Positions 51,801 through 54,307 of a DNA stretch of 64,000 bases are shown here, piece by piece; positions within the stretch are counted from its first letter, which is position 1; the number at the start of each line of letters is the position of its first letter. The DNA comes from Gordius sp. MW1. Its lineage: Eukaryota > Nematomorpha > Gordioida > Gordea > Gordiidae. The translations under genes and the position numbers were made by a program. The notes beneath the pieces are model-generated. The model had not been told where the DNA came from, did not search any database, and saw only the letters and a list, made by a program, of their open reading frames with translations. Where the stretch lies: assembly GCA_964036665.1 (NCBI GenBank), contig OZ038532.1, forward strand, positions 4,278,001 through 4,342,000, given 5' to 3'.

Positions 51801-54307
51801 AGAAGTCGACAAAGAAAAACAGACCACAAAACCTTTGTTTTGTTTATGGTTTAGTCGACCAAAACTAAAGGTCGACCAAACAAAACCCAGCCGACAACAC
51901 TACATGGTACAATTTATCTCATCGGTTAACTAGGTAGCGCTTTATTTAACTTGATTTTTTCTCGGCCTAAATTAGATAAGCCTTTACCCGCCTTCAAATG
52001 TTTGATCTTGCTTTAGTTTAATTCTAAAATTTGATAAGGCCATTTATTATTATGTATATGGTTGTGCAAATGATTAATTATCATTAGGAACAGAAAATGT
52101 AAATTGCAACCATCCCCCCTCCCCCGAAATAACCAAATATTTATTTTAAAATTGAAATATAATGTCCTACGCATCAGCCTACTATAATAATTAGGACGTT
52201 TTTTAAGGATTTATTACCAACTGGTGCAATCGATCTTATTTTTATAACTAACCCAATTTGACCCTGTCAAGATTCTGGATTAGGTATTAACACTCACATC
52301 TATATCTCCGTAAAAGTAATAGAATACGTGATGGAAGTTAAACTTTTAATCGATTCTTTACAGCTAGCAGAGGAAGACGAGATGAAGCAAAATTTCGATG
52401 GACAAATATTGGAAGCAGCCAAGGCCATAGCCAACGCCACGGCTGCACTCATAAGGGCTGCTTCAGCCGCTCAAAGAGAACTCGTTATGCAAGGAAAATT
52501 AAGTCCAGACACGTTACCTAGGGCCAACGGGGCTAGCCGAAATCGCTTGGATATTTACGGGAAAGAAGGGCAGTGGTCTTACGGCCTCATATCAGCGGTA
52601 ATTTAAATGAATGATTACGGTTTAAAAAAATTAGTGTGTTTTATGATCTCGGTTCTCAAAGATGTTTTAGCTCGCATAGCATTCATGAAGAGTCCGGTTT
52701 ACAAAAGGCGTGTTTTAATATGTCAGCTAAATATGCGTAGTAGGGTTGTAAAAACAGAACCAAAATACCTTTGGTCTCTAAGTTTAGTCGACTAAAATCA
52801 AAGGTCGACCAAACAAAATCCAGCCGTTTTTACAACACTAATGCGTAGTAAGTTTTTGAAAAAATTATCCACAACTGGCCAATAATGAAATGTAAATGGC
52901 CGCGGTAATTTGGCCGTGCGAATTAAGCAATATGTAAAGACTCTCCTCCATTAAATTACTTTTTCGATATTTGTTTACGTATATGATATTTAGGCAAAAC
53001 TCGTGGTCGCGGCCACGCATAGCATGTGTCAAGCGGCGAACGACTTAGTCAAACAAAAACGACACCGTCTAAGCCAAGAAAACGAGTTGGCATCTAGCAG
53101 AACAACCGGGCCAGGGATGGAAATTAGCGGAATTTGCGAGGGGGAAGAAAGTAATAGTAACCTCTTGCTCACCACTTGCGAAGAACGCTTAGTAAGTTCG
53201 GCCAAAAGTGTAGCCAGCAGTACGGCCCAACTACTAGTAGCTTGTAAGGTTAAGGCGGGTGTCCATAATCCCCTAACGGAAAATTTGCAGCGGGCGGGTA
53301 CGGCCATTAAAAGGGCAACCGATCAACTGGTTAGAGCGGCCACGCGAGCTATTGGACGTAAACGGGAATGCTCTCAGGCTGCTTTCATGCTGCAAAACCG
53401 CGATTCTCAATCGCTTTACGCGGTGCCGGGTGAAGAAAATGAATTTGATGATAGCTATTCTGGTGGTGAAGACGAATTGTCTGCCGTGCGCTACATAACC
53501 ATAGACAAGCGTATGGTAGGATCCCTGGCTCAAGTGATTTTTTTGCGAAATTGCAAATATCATCGTTTGTTTTATGCTTATTTGAAGTCGATTCCTTCAC
53601 GAGTTTTATAAGGCGTTGAGCCCTTTATCTTTATACTTTTAAGTTAATTACGGCAATCCTGAATGGGTCTTTTATTATCTTCTTCAAAATATTTACAAAA
53701 CCGCAATTTATTAATTAATATTAAATATAATATACCAAAATAATTATTATCTATCATAATTATAAGGATTATTCCATAACACCCATAAAATTGGATTGAA
53801 TCTGATCTCGCTTAGAATATGACTTGAAAATTAACTATGGCATACTGATGAGCTTTTTTGAGTAACATGCTAAAAAAGATAGGGATATATATAGTCAAAT
53901 TAGTCTCCAATGGAAATTGCCTATAAATGACGCTAATTACAGTTTACTTCTTTTAAGTTTTGCGGCACTCCTAAATGGGGTTATTATTATCTCTTCAAAA
54001 TATTGATAATAAAGTTTAATAATACGTTGTTTTTATTGAATAGGAAATGGAAGCTCAACAAGAGATTTTGAGGAAAGAAAGGGAATTAGAAGAAGCTAGG
54101 GTGAGATTGGGAGTTATACGTAAAGCCAAGTACAAGGACAAAAATTGTCAGGGGCAGCAAATTAATAACTCAAACGGTTTTATCAATGATTACCAAACGA
54201 CCTACGGCATTGAAAGCGAAATTTATAACGTACCATCTAATCCAAATTTTAAGTCGCCGGCCTACATCATTAACACTTCTGAAGAATGCAATTATTCCGA
54301 TTTTTAA
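12675..54307 (+). CDS. TLN: Talin, complete 46-exon coding region (join of the exons listed below)
   Basis: Talin is the cytoplasmic adaptor that binds integrin beta tails through its FERM head and F-actin and vinculin through its helical rod. The exons translate to a protein of about 3198 aa, longer than the roughly 2540 aa of vertebrate talin-1, the extra being loop and linker insertions. Domain order: F0 (residues 1-87), F1 with an enlarged loop, F2, F3 (about 345-446), linker (about 447-560), rod bundles, I/LWEQ-THATCH module (about 2785-3111), dimerisation helix and a novel tail. Every exon has an AG acceptor and GT donor and the reading frame is kept over all 45 junctions. The start ATG at 12675 has A at -3 and G at +4, and an in-frame TAG lies two codons upstream, so no longer N-terminus is possible in this exon. 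The intron-exon model comes from reading homology by eye; the least certain junction is exon 9 to exon 10. Confidence 0.95.
14253..14411. mobile_element. Degraded CATGGGCGTAGCC-family element in talin intron 1
   Basis: Right end ATCCTGCCAACGCCCATG with the family interior CATTTTGCCCCTCCCTAAAT. The left end is diverged and no clear TSD is seen. Confidence 0.6.
14598..14705. mobile_element. Truncated palindromic-family element just upstream of talin exon 2
   Basis: Left terminus TAGTGTTGTAAAACGGCTGG intact, then GTCGATCTTTAGTTCAACTAA; the right half is missing. Confidence 0.7.
14792..14883 (+). CDS. TLN: Talin exon 2: F0 core
   Basis: Encodes [20 protein letters not shown] and then [11 protein letters not shown], nearly identical to the vertebrate talin F0 signature [20 protein letters not shown]. 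Phase 1 in, phase 0 out. This is the best single diagnostic exon of the family. Confidence 0.97.
15396..15525 (+). CDS. TLN: Talin exon 3: F0/F1 junction
   Basis: Encodes [20 protein letters not shown] followed by [20 protein letters not shown], the F0-F1 boundary and first strands of F1 (family: DTMEYRKKQRPLKIRMLDGTVKTIMVDDS). Phase 0 in, phase 1 out. Confidence 0.96.
15956..16201 (-). other. Unidentified 81-codon open frame in talin intron 3
   Basis: Minus-strand frame with protein-like composition ([55 protein letters not shown]). I do not recognise it. It could be a fragment of a transposon-encoded protein or an exon of a nested gene; no splice partners or terminal repeats were found. 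Confidence 0.25.
17124..17273. mobile_element. Palindromic-family element ending 43 bp before talin exon 4
   Basis: TAGTGTTGTAAAAACGGCTGG at the left and CGGCCGTTTTCAAAACACTA at the right, interior GTCGACTAAAATCAAAGGTC. The acceptor of exon 4 lies 43 bp downstream. Confidence 0.8.
17317..17586 (+). CDS. TLN: Talin exon 4: F1 with an enlarged Gly/Thr-rich loop
   Basis: Begins [12 protein letters not shown] (family: ITNHDEYSLVRE) and ends [14 protein letters not shown]. Between them the F1 loop, membrane-binding and about 35 residues in vertebrate talin, is expanded to about 60 residues with repeated YGTL motifs ([27 protein letters not shown]). The alignment resumes at [20 protein letters not shown]. 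The donor is A/GTAATG, phase 1. Confidence 0.94.
17838..17957. mobile_element. Right half of a CATGGGCGTAGCC-family element before talin exon 5
   Basis: Family interior (ATCATTTTGCCCCTCTCTAA) and right end CAATCCTGGCTACATCCAT; the left terminus is lost. It ends about 35 bp before the exon 5 acceptor. Confidence 0.65.
17992..18134 (+). CDS. TLN: Talin exon 5: end of F1 and start of F2
   Basis: Encodes [20 protein letters not shown] and [20 protein letters not shown], ending LNLLYVQ, almost colinear with vertebrate talin LLLRRKFFYSDQNVDSRDPV. Phase 1 in, phase 0 out. A degraded miniature element ends about 35 bp upstream of the acceptor. Confidence 0.97.
18993..19120 (+). CDS. TLN: Talin exon 6: F2 acyl-CoA-binding-like helical lobe
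   Basis: Encodes [20 protein letters not shown] and [20 protein letters not shown] (family: ARDDILNGSHPVSFDKACEFAGFQCQIQFGPHNEQKH). The acceptor at 18991-18992 is chosen because it keeps frame from exon 5; a second AG five bases on does not. Ends in phase 2. Confidence 0.94.
19581..19749 (+). CDS. TLN: Talin exon 7: F2 helices into F3
   Basis: Encodes [20 protein letters not shown] and ends [17 protein letters not shown], matching vertebrate YVKLARSLKTYGVSFFLVK. Phase 2 in, phase 0 out. Confidence 0.96.
20655..20912 (+). CDS. TLN: Talin exon 8: F3 phosphotyrosine-binding-like domain, integrin site
   Basis: Encodes [20 protein letters not shown] and [20 protein letters not shown], ending [12 protein letters not shown]. 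The Arg-Trp pair of KRWAAS corresponds to vertebrate R358-W359, the pocket that receives the integrin NPxY motif, and both residues are present. Length and order match vertebrate F3. Phase 0 both sides. Confidence 0.98.
21438..21607. mobile_element. CATGGGCGTAGCC-family element before talin exon 9
   Basis: Termini CATGGGCGTAGCCAGC and TTTGGCTACGCCCATG; the poly(G) interior is the reverse of other copies. No matching TSD was recognised. Confidence 0.8.
21702..22157 (+). CDS. TLN: Talin exon 9: head-rod linker and start of rod
   Basis: Starts [20 protein letters not shown] (family: KKKSKDHFGLEGDEESTMLED), then becomes rich in Gly, Pro, Arg and Ala, as expected for the flexible calpain-sensitive linker. 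It reaches a helical stretch near its end ([20 protein letters not shown]). The 3' end CTG/GTAAAT keeps phase 0 into exon 10. Beyond the first 25 residues similarity to known talins is weak. A degenerate copy of its 3' edge follows at about 22258-22385. Confidence 0.85.
22258..22385 (+). repeat. Degenerate tandem copy of the 3' end of talin exon 9
   Basis: The stretch with ACTCGAGGGGCCGGGACGAG and GGTTTCCTATATGGTAAATA parallels exon 9 and its donor region (GAGTCGAGGCGGCCGGGTCG, GGGTCTCCTATCTGGTAAAT at about 22090-22160). It includes a copy of the splice donor. Spacing is about 165 bp; the copy is non-coding now. Confidence 0.75.
22703..22988 (+). CDS. TLN: Talin exon 10: rod bundle R1, first part
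   Basis: Contains [20 protein letters not shown] (family: DAITAGTASVVNLTAG) followed by a helix ending [17 protein letters not shown]. The acceptor is placed at 22701-22702 because it is in frame with exon 9. The tract before it is AT-rich rather than pyrimidine-rich, and a small extra exon upstream cannot be excluded. Ends in phase 1. Confidence 0.8.
23647..23816 (+). CDS. TLN: Talin exon 11: rod R1
   Basis: Encodes [20 protein letters not shown] and SDMLECLN, matching the family pattern GRPLLQAAKGLAGAVSELL. A less conserved acidic loop ([14 protein letters not shown]) follows. Phase 1 in, phase 0 out. Confidence 0.88.
24291..24683 (+). CDS. TLN: Talin exon 12: rod R1-R2
   Basis: Contains [20 protein letters not shown] (family: LMQLAKAVASAAAALVLKAK) and ends [20 protein letters not shown] (family: VIAAATQCALSTSQLVACTK). 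A Ser/Thr/Gln-rich loop of about 35 residues separates the helices, longer than in vertebrate talin. Phase 0 both sides. Confidence 0.94.
25264..25365 (+). CDS. TLN: Talin exon 13: rod R2 helix
   Basis: Encodes [20 protein letters not shown] and [14 protein letters not shown] (family: APTISSPVCQEQLVEAGRLVAKAVEGCV). Phase 0 both sides. Confidence 0.93.
25788..25884 (+). CDS. TLN: Talin exon 14: rod R2 helix
   Basis: Encodes [20 protein letters not shown] and EKVTEG (family: LLRGVGAAATAVTQALNELLQHVK). Phase 0 in, phase 1 out; too short to stand out as an open frame by itself. Confidence 0.92.
26519..26745 (+). CDS. TLN: Talin exon 15: R2-R3 boundary
   Basis: A poorly conserved Ser/Gly-rich start is followed by [20 protein letters not shown] and [11 protein letters not shown] (family: YDQATDTILTVTENIFSS...GEMVRQARILAQ). 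The frame is fixed by phase 1 from exon 14 and phase 0 into exon 16. Confidence 0.9.
27112..27255. mobile_element. Palindromic-family element in talin intron 15
   Basis: AAAAAAAGGCTGCGTTTAGTT on the left and AAACCCAGCCCTTTTTGCAAC on the right, with TTTAGTCGACTAGATCC internally; a worn copy. Confidence 0.65.
27802..28101 (+). CDS. TLN: Talin exon 16: rod R3
   Basis: Begins [14 protein letters not shown] (family: ATSDLVNAIKADAEG), then [20 protein letters not shown] (family: LLSAAKILADATAKMVEAAK). It is a typical VBS-bearing bundle in vertebrate talin. Phase 0 both sides. Confidence 0.96.
28739..28879 (+). CDS. TLN: Talin exon 17: R3-R4
   Basis: Encodes [20 protein letters not shown] (family: EHAAKQAAASATQTIAAAQHA), a variable loop, then [10 protein letters not shown] (family: PQPLLVQSCK). 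Phase 0 both sides. Confidence 0.93.
29375..29653 (+). CDS. TLN: Talin exon 18: rod R4
   Basis: Encodes [18 protein letters not shown] and, later, [19 protein letters not shown] (family: SQCAKNLGTALAELRTAAQKA). Identity is modest; the position between exons 17 and 19 and continuous phase 0 support it. Confidence 0.9.
29767..29931. mobile_element. Palindromic-family element in talin intron 18
   Basis: TAGTGTCGTAAAAAGGGCTG and CAGCCGTTTTTACAACACTA termini, about 165 bp, with a near-complete hairpin interior. Confidence 0.8.
30222..30461 (+). CDS. TLN: Talin exon 19: R4-R5
   Basis: Encodes [20 protein letters not shown] (family: ALSVVQNLEKDLQEVKAAAR) and [19 protein letters not shown] (family: CTQDLGNSTKAVSSAIAQL). 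Phase 0 both sides. The intron after it (to 31470) is AT-rich with no recognisable content. Confidence 0.9.
31471..31707 (+). CDS. TLN: Talin exon 20: rod R5
   Basis: Encodes [20 protein letters not shown] and [17 protein letters not shown] (family: LDTASDVLDKASSLIEEAKKAA). The donor TTG/GTATTA keeps phase 0. Confidence 0.9.
32197..32379 (+). CDS. TLN: Talin exon 21: R5-R6
   Basis: Encodes [20 protein letters not shown] (family: AQVAKAVTQALNRCVSCLPGQ) then [17 protein letters not shown] (family: ALRAVGDASKRLL). Phase 0 both sides. Confidence 0.92.
33059..33325 (+). CDS. TLN: Talin exon 22: rod R6
   Basis: Encodes [20 protein letters not shown] (family: FQEAQSRLNEAAAGLNQAATE) and [17 protein letters not shown] (family: ASGRFGQDFSTFLEAGVEM). 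Phase 0 both sides. Confidence 0.94.
33982..34145. mobile_element. Palindromic-family element in talin intron 22
   Basis: GAGTGTTGTAAATACGGCTG and CAGCCGTTTTTACAACACTA termini; 164 bp; full hairpin. Confidence 0.8.
34393..34556 (+). CDS. TLN: Talin exon 23: rod R6 helix
   Basis: Encodes [20 protein letters not shown] (family: DRAQVVSNLKGISMSSSKLL), then RNRLVLAA. Ends in phase 2 at AG/GTTTCA and completes an arginine codon with exon 24. Confidence 0.92.
35178..35316 (+). CDS. TLN: Talin exon 24: R6-R7
   Basis: Encodes [13 protein letters not shown] (family: AVTDSINQLITMC) and [10 protein letters not shown] (family: ECDNALRELE). Phase 2 in, phase 0 out. Confidence 0.94.
36139..36405 (+). CDS. 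TLN: Talin exon 25: rod R7
   Basis: Contains [20 protein letters not shown] (family: MSYFGCLDSVMENSKVLGEAM, loosely) and [20 protein letters not shown] (family: LPEFGDAISTASKALCGFTE). Phase 0 both sides. Confidence 0.92.
36905..37141 (+). CDS. TLN: Talin exon 26: rod R8, first half
   Basis: Begins [14 protein letters not shown] (family: AAYLVGVSDP). It has a Ser-rich stretch, then [20 protein letters not shown] (family: PTQFARANQAIQMACQSLGE). R8 is the bundle inserted into R7 that binds LD-motif proteins in vertebrates. Phase 0. Confidence 0.94.
37329..37521. mobile_element. Palindromic-family element in talin intron 26
   Basis: Left terminus TAGTGTTGTAAAAACGGCTG intact, then GGTTTTGTTTGGTCGATCTT. 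The right arm ends GACCAAACAAAACTCAG with the last bases lost. Confidence 0.78.
37600..37761 (+). CDS. TLN: Talin exon 27: rod R8, second half
   Basis: Encodes [20 protein letters not shown] and [20 protein letters not shown], ending [13 protein letters not shown]. Among the best conserved rod exons (family: VLSAATIVAKHTSALCNSCRLASARTT). Phase 0 both sides. Confidence 0.98.
37832..37940. repeat. GGGTCGGGTTTGGGTTG-type repeat
   Basis: About 110 bp of TCGGGTCGGGTT-like sequence with AAATTTTGAAAT interruptions, the same type as 62341-62470 and 63664-63870. Confidence 0.6.
38673..38859. mobile_element. Palindromic-family element in talin intron 27
   Basis: CAGTGTTGTGAAAACGGCTG and CAGCCGTTTTTACAAACTA termini, interior arms complementary. 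Confidence 0.75.
39029..39232 (+). CDS. TLN: Talin exon 28: R8-R7
   Basis: A diverged start is followed by [20 protein letters not shown] (family: ATAPLLEAVDNLSAFASNPEF) and a Ser/Thr-rich loop. Phase 0 both sides. Confidence 0.9.
40129..40310 (+). CDS. TLN: Talin exon 29: rod R7, returning part
   Basis: Encodes [20 protein letters not shown] and [20 protein letters not shown] (family: WSVLAGHSRTVSDSIKKLITSM). Ends in phase 2. Confidence 0.93.
40845..40977 (+). CDS. TLN: Talin exon 30: rod R7 end
   Basis: Encodes [20 protein letters not shown] (family: RDKAPGQLECETAIAALNS) then [16 protein letters not shown]. Phase 2 in, phase 0 out. Confidence 0.95.
41395..41496 (+). CDS. TLN: Talin exon 31: rod R9
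   Basis: Encodes [20 protein letters not shown] then [10 protein letters not shown] (family: MLTAVQEISHLIEPLANAARAEASQLGHKV). Phase 0 both sides. Similarity is moderate but position and frame fit. Confidence 0.9.
42003..42179 (+). CDS. TLN: Talin exon 32: rod R9
   Basis: Encodes [20 protein letters not shown], then [20 protein letters not shown] (family: LDQTKTLAESALQLLYTAKEAGG). Phase 0 both sides. In vertebrates R9 packs on F3 in the autoinhibited molecule. Confidence 0.92.
42700..42824. mobile_element. Right half of a CATGGGCGTAGCC-family element
   Basis: Poly(C) tract and right end AAAACCTGGGTACGCCCATG in talin intron 32; no left terminus found. Confidence 0.6.
43182..43527 (+). CDS. 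TLN: Talin exon 33: R9-R10 with an acidic/Ser insertion
   Basis: Begins [20 protein letters not shown] (family: EALEEAVQMMTEAVEDLTTTL). About 45 residues of Gly/Ser/Asp-rich sequence absent from vertebrate talin follow, then [16 protein letters not shown] (family: VGGMVDSITQAINQLDEG). Phase 0 in, phase 1 out. Confidence 0.9.
43879..44070. mobile_element. Palindromic-family element in talin intron 33
   Basis: TAGTGTTGTAAAAACGATTG and CAATCAATTTTGCAACACTA termini (complementary variants), 192 bp. Confidence 0.8.
44215..44435 (+). CDS. TLN: Talin exon 34: rod R10
   Basis: Encodes [16 protein letters not shown], a Gly/Ser loop, then [16 protein letters not shown] (family: ELGPLANQLTSDYGRLASEA). 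The acceptor CCTAG at 44211-44214 is selected because it fits phase 1; the alternative AG four bases on does not fit. Phase 0 out. Confidence 0.86.
44852..45055 (+). CDS. TLN: Talin exon 35: R10-R11
   Basis: Encodes [20 protein letters not shown] (family: IGSHIKHRVQELGHGCAALVTKAG), a Ser/Thr/Arg-rich loop, then [10 protein letters not shown] (family: IECARRVSEK). A miniature element starts 25 bp after the donor. Confidence 0.92.
45080..45254. mobile_element. CATGGGCGTAGCC-family element with 8-bp TSD after talin exon 35
   Basis: Termini TATGGGCGTAG and TGGCCCATG; perfect 8-bp direct repeat CACTCTAG at 45072-45079 and 45255-45262. It starts 25 bp from the exon 35 donor. Confidence 0.88.
45493..45701 (+). 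CDS. TLN: Talin exon 36: rod R11
   Basis: Encodes [20 protein letters not shown] and [20 protein letters not shown] (family: SGIIADLDTTIMFATAGTLN), highly conserved. Ends in phase 2 at AG/GTAAGA. A miniature element begins 7 bp inside the intron, and its 8-bp target duplication copies the donor. Confidence 0.97.
45709..45874. mobile_element. CATGGGCGTAGCC-family element inserted at the exon 36 splice donor
   Basis: Termini CATGGGCGTAGCCAAG and CTGACTACGCCCTTG. Flanking 8-mers GGTAAGAT (45701-45708) and GGTAAAAT (45875-45882) are a target duplication with one difference. The left copy is the live donor of talin exon 36; the right copy is a decoy donor inside the intron. Confidence 0.85.
46170..46310. 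repeat. CCATAAATTGCAT repeat with three short tandem units
   Basis: Reverse orientation of the GTCCGTCC family (GGACGGACGGACAACT...ATAAATTGCATAGC), then two more copies of about 24 bp (CCATAAATTGCATTGCAA). Confidence 0.7.
47258..47441 (+). CDS. TLN: Talin exon 37: rod R11
   Basis: Encodes [20 protein letters not shown] and [20 protein letters not shown], ending [14 protein letters not shown], nearly colinear with vertebrate talin. Phase 2 in, phase 0 out. Confidence 0.98.
47709..47834 (+). CDS. TLN: Talin exon 38: rod R11 end, VBS-like helix
   Basis: Encodes [20 protein letters not shown] then LKESAK (family: VVLINAVKDVAKALGDLISA, a mapped vinculin-binding helix in vertebrate talin). Phase 0 both sides. 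Confidence 0.98.
47999..48115 (+). CDS. TLN: Talin exon 39: rod R12
   Basis: Encodes [20 protein letters not shown] then [19 protein letters not shown], almost identical to vertebrate talin. Phase 0 both sides. Confidence 0.98.
48478..48663 (+). CDS. TLN: Talin exon 40: rod R12
   Basis: A divergent start ([20 protein letters not shown]) corresponds to the family segment STPEDFIRMTKGITMATA. It ends [20 protein letters not shown] plus CK (family: EDVIATANLSRRAIADMLRACK). Phase 0 both sides. Confidence 0.95.
49276..49380 (+). CDS. TLN: Talin exon 41: rod R12
   Basis: Encodes [20 protein letters not shown] then [15 protein letters not shown] (family: EAAYHPEVAPDVRLRALHYGRECANGYLELLDHVL). Phase 0 both sides; short and easily missed. 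Confidence 0.94.
49508..49590. mobile_element. Short CATGGGCGTAGCC-family element in talin intron 41
   Basis: CATGCCAGGGGTGGCAGGGA to TCTGGCTACGCCCATG, 83 bp, internally deleted; flanks ATTAGAGA and ATTAGAAC partly match as an 8-bp duplication. Confidence 0.7.
49726..49855 (+). CDS. TLN: Talin exon 42: rod R12 end
   Basis: Encodes [20 protein letters not shown] (family: LTGHSKRVAGSVTELIQAAEA). Ends in phase 1. The following intron (49856-51452) hosts the ankyrin-carrying transposon. Confidence 0.9.
50206..51372 (+). mobile_element. Miniature transposon carrying an ankyrin-repeat gene fragment (Pack-type)
   Basis: Termini GGGCTTGTCTTAATATCGGA(TT) and its exact reverse complement form a 22-bp perfect inverted repeat. 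ATA flanks both sides (50203-50205, 51373-51375). The outer about 180 bp on the left and about 150 bp on the right match the sister element at 60124-60482. Between them lies about 840 bp of ankyrin coding sequence absent from the sister. The TAA/ATA target and GGG start resemble PIF/Harbinger-Tourist elements; superfamily assignment is inference. Confidence 0.85.
50387..51223 (+). pseudogene. Captured ankyrin (ANK1/2/3-type) repeat fragment
   Basis: Translation shows seven to eight ANK repeats in the order of canonical metazoan ankyrin: [50 protein letters not shown] and [17 protein letters not shown]. It is intronless over about 840 bp. The frame changes near 50630 with loss of most of one repeat, and a TAA (51074-51076) follows [12 protein letters not shown] where ankyrins usually have Gln. 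There is no start or end of the ankyrin gene, so this is a non-functional fragment inside a talin intron, on the same strand as talin. Confidence 0.92.
51453..51700 (+). CDS. TLN: Talin exon 43: start of the R13 I/LWEQ module
   Basis: A tyrosine/serine-rich start ([20 protein letters not shown]), longer than in vertebrates, is followed by [18 protein letters not shown] (family: ENELLGAAAAIEAAAKKLEQL). Phase 1 in, phase 0 out. A palindromic miniature element begins four bases after the donor GTAC. Confidence 0.96.
51705..51902. mobile_element. Palindromic-family element 4 bp after the talin exon 43 donor
   Basis: The exon 43 donor reads GTAC and the element TAGTGTTGCGAAAAGACCTG starts at once, ending CCCAGCCGACAACACTA. 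Intron positions from +5 on are transposon sequence. Confidence 0.82.
52364..52597 (+). CDS. TLN: Talin exon 44: R13 actin-binding helices
   Basis: Encodes [20 protein letters not shown] and [12 protein letters not shown], then an enlarged loop and [11 protein letters not shown] (family: [31 protein letters not shown]...DGQWSQGLISA). This is the core of the actin-binding I/LWEQ signature. Phase 0 both sides. Confidence 0.98.
52741..52840. mobile_element. Short palindromic-family element in talin intron 44
   Basis: TAGGGTTGTAAAAACAGAAC and CAGCCGTTTTTACAACACTA termini; 100 bp with AGTCGACTAAAATCAAAGGT in the centre. Confidence 0.78.
52994..53533 (+). CDS. TLN: Talin exon 45: R13 end, with two insertions
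   Basis: Encodes [20 protein letters not shown] and [20 protein letters not shown] (family: [25 protein letters not shown]), then [17 protein letters not shown], ending KRMVGSLAQ (family: EKMVGGIAQ). Two insertions relative to vertebrate talin are visible, about 40 residues after NDLVKQ and about 40 acidic residues before the last helix. At 540 bp it is the longest exon. Phase 0. Confidence 0.98.
53632..54010 (+). repeat. Second copy of the retrozyme-like repeat, ribozyme core deleted
   Basis: Matches 4220-4592 through CGCTTAGAAT, GCATACTGATGAGCT, then jumps to GAGTAACATGCTAAAAAAGA, losing stem II and GAAA. The segment TTTTAAGTTAATTACGGCA with ATTATCTTCTTCAAAATATT occurs at both ends (53632-53691 and about 53944-54004), so the copy has direct terminal repeats about 315 bp apart. 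It fills the last talin intron. Confidence 0.65.
54044..54307 (+). CDS. TLN: Talin exon 46: dimerisation helix, novel tail and stop
   Basis: Begins [20 protein letters not shown] (family: [20 protein letters not shown]), the C-terminal helix that pairs into the talin dimer and contributes to actin binding. Where vertebrate talin stops soon after, this protein runs on about 50 residues rich in Asn and Tyr and ends [11 protein letters not shown] before TAA at 54305-54307. Confidence 0.96.
   Translation, partial: EMEAQQEILRKERELEEARVRLGVIRKAKYKDKNCQGQQINNSNGFINDYQTTYGIESEIYNVPSNPNFKSPAYIINTSEECNYSDF

Noticed and set aside
2647-52840. Regularly recurring hairpins as a CRISPR-like array
   Set aside because: Copies are hundreds to thousands of bases apart, have transposon-type termini and the window is a eukaryotic genome.
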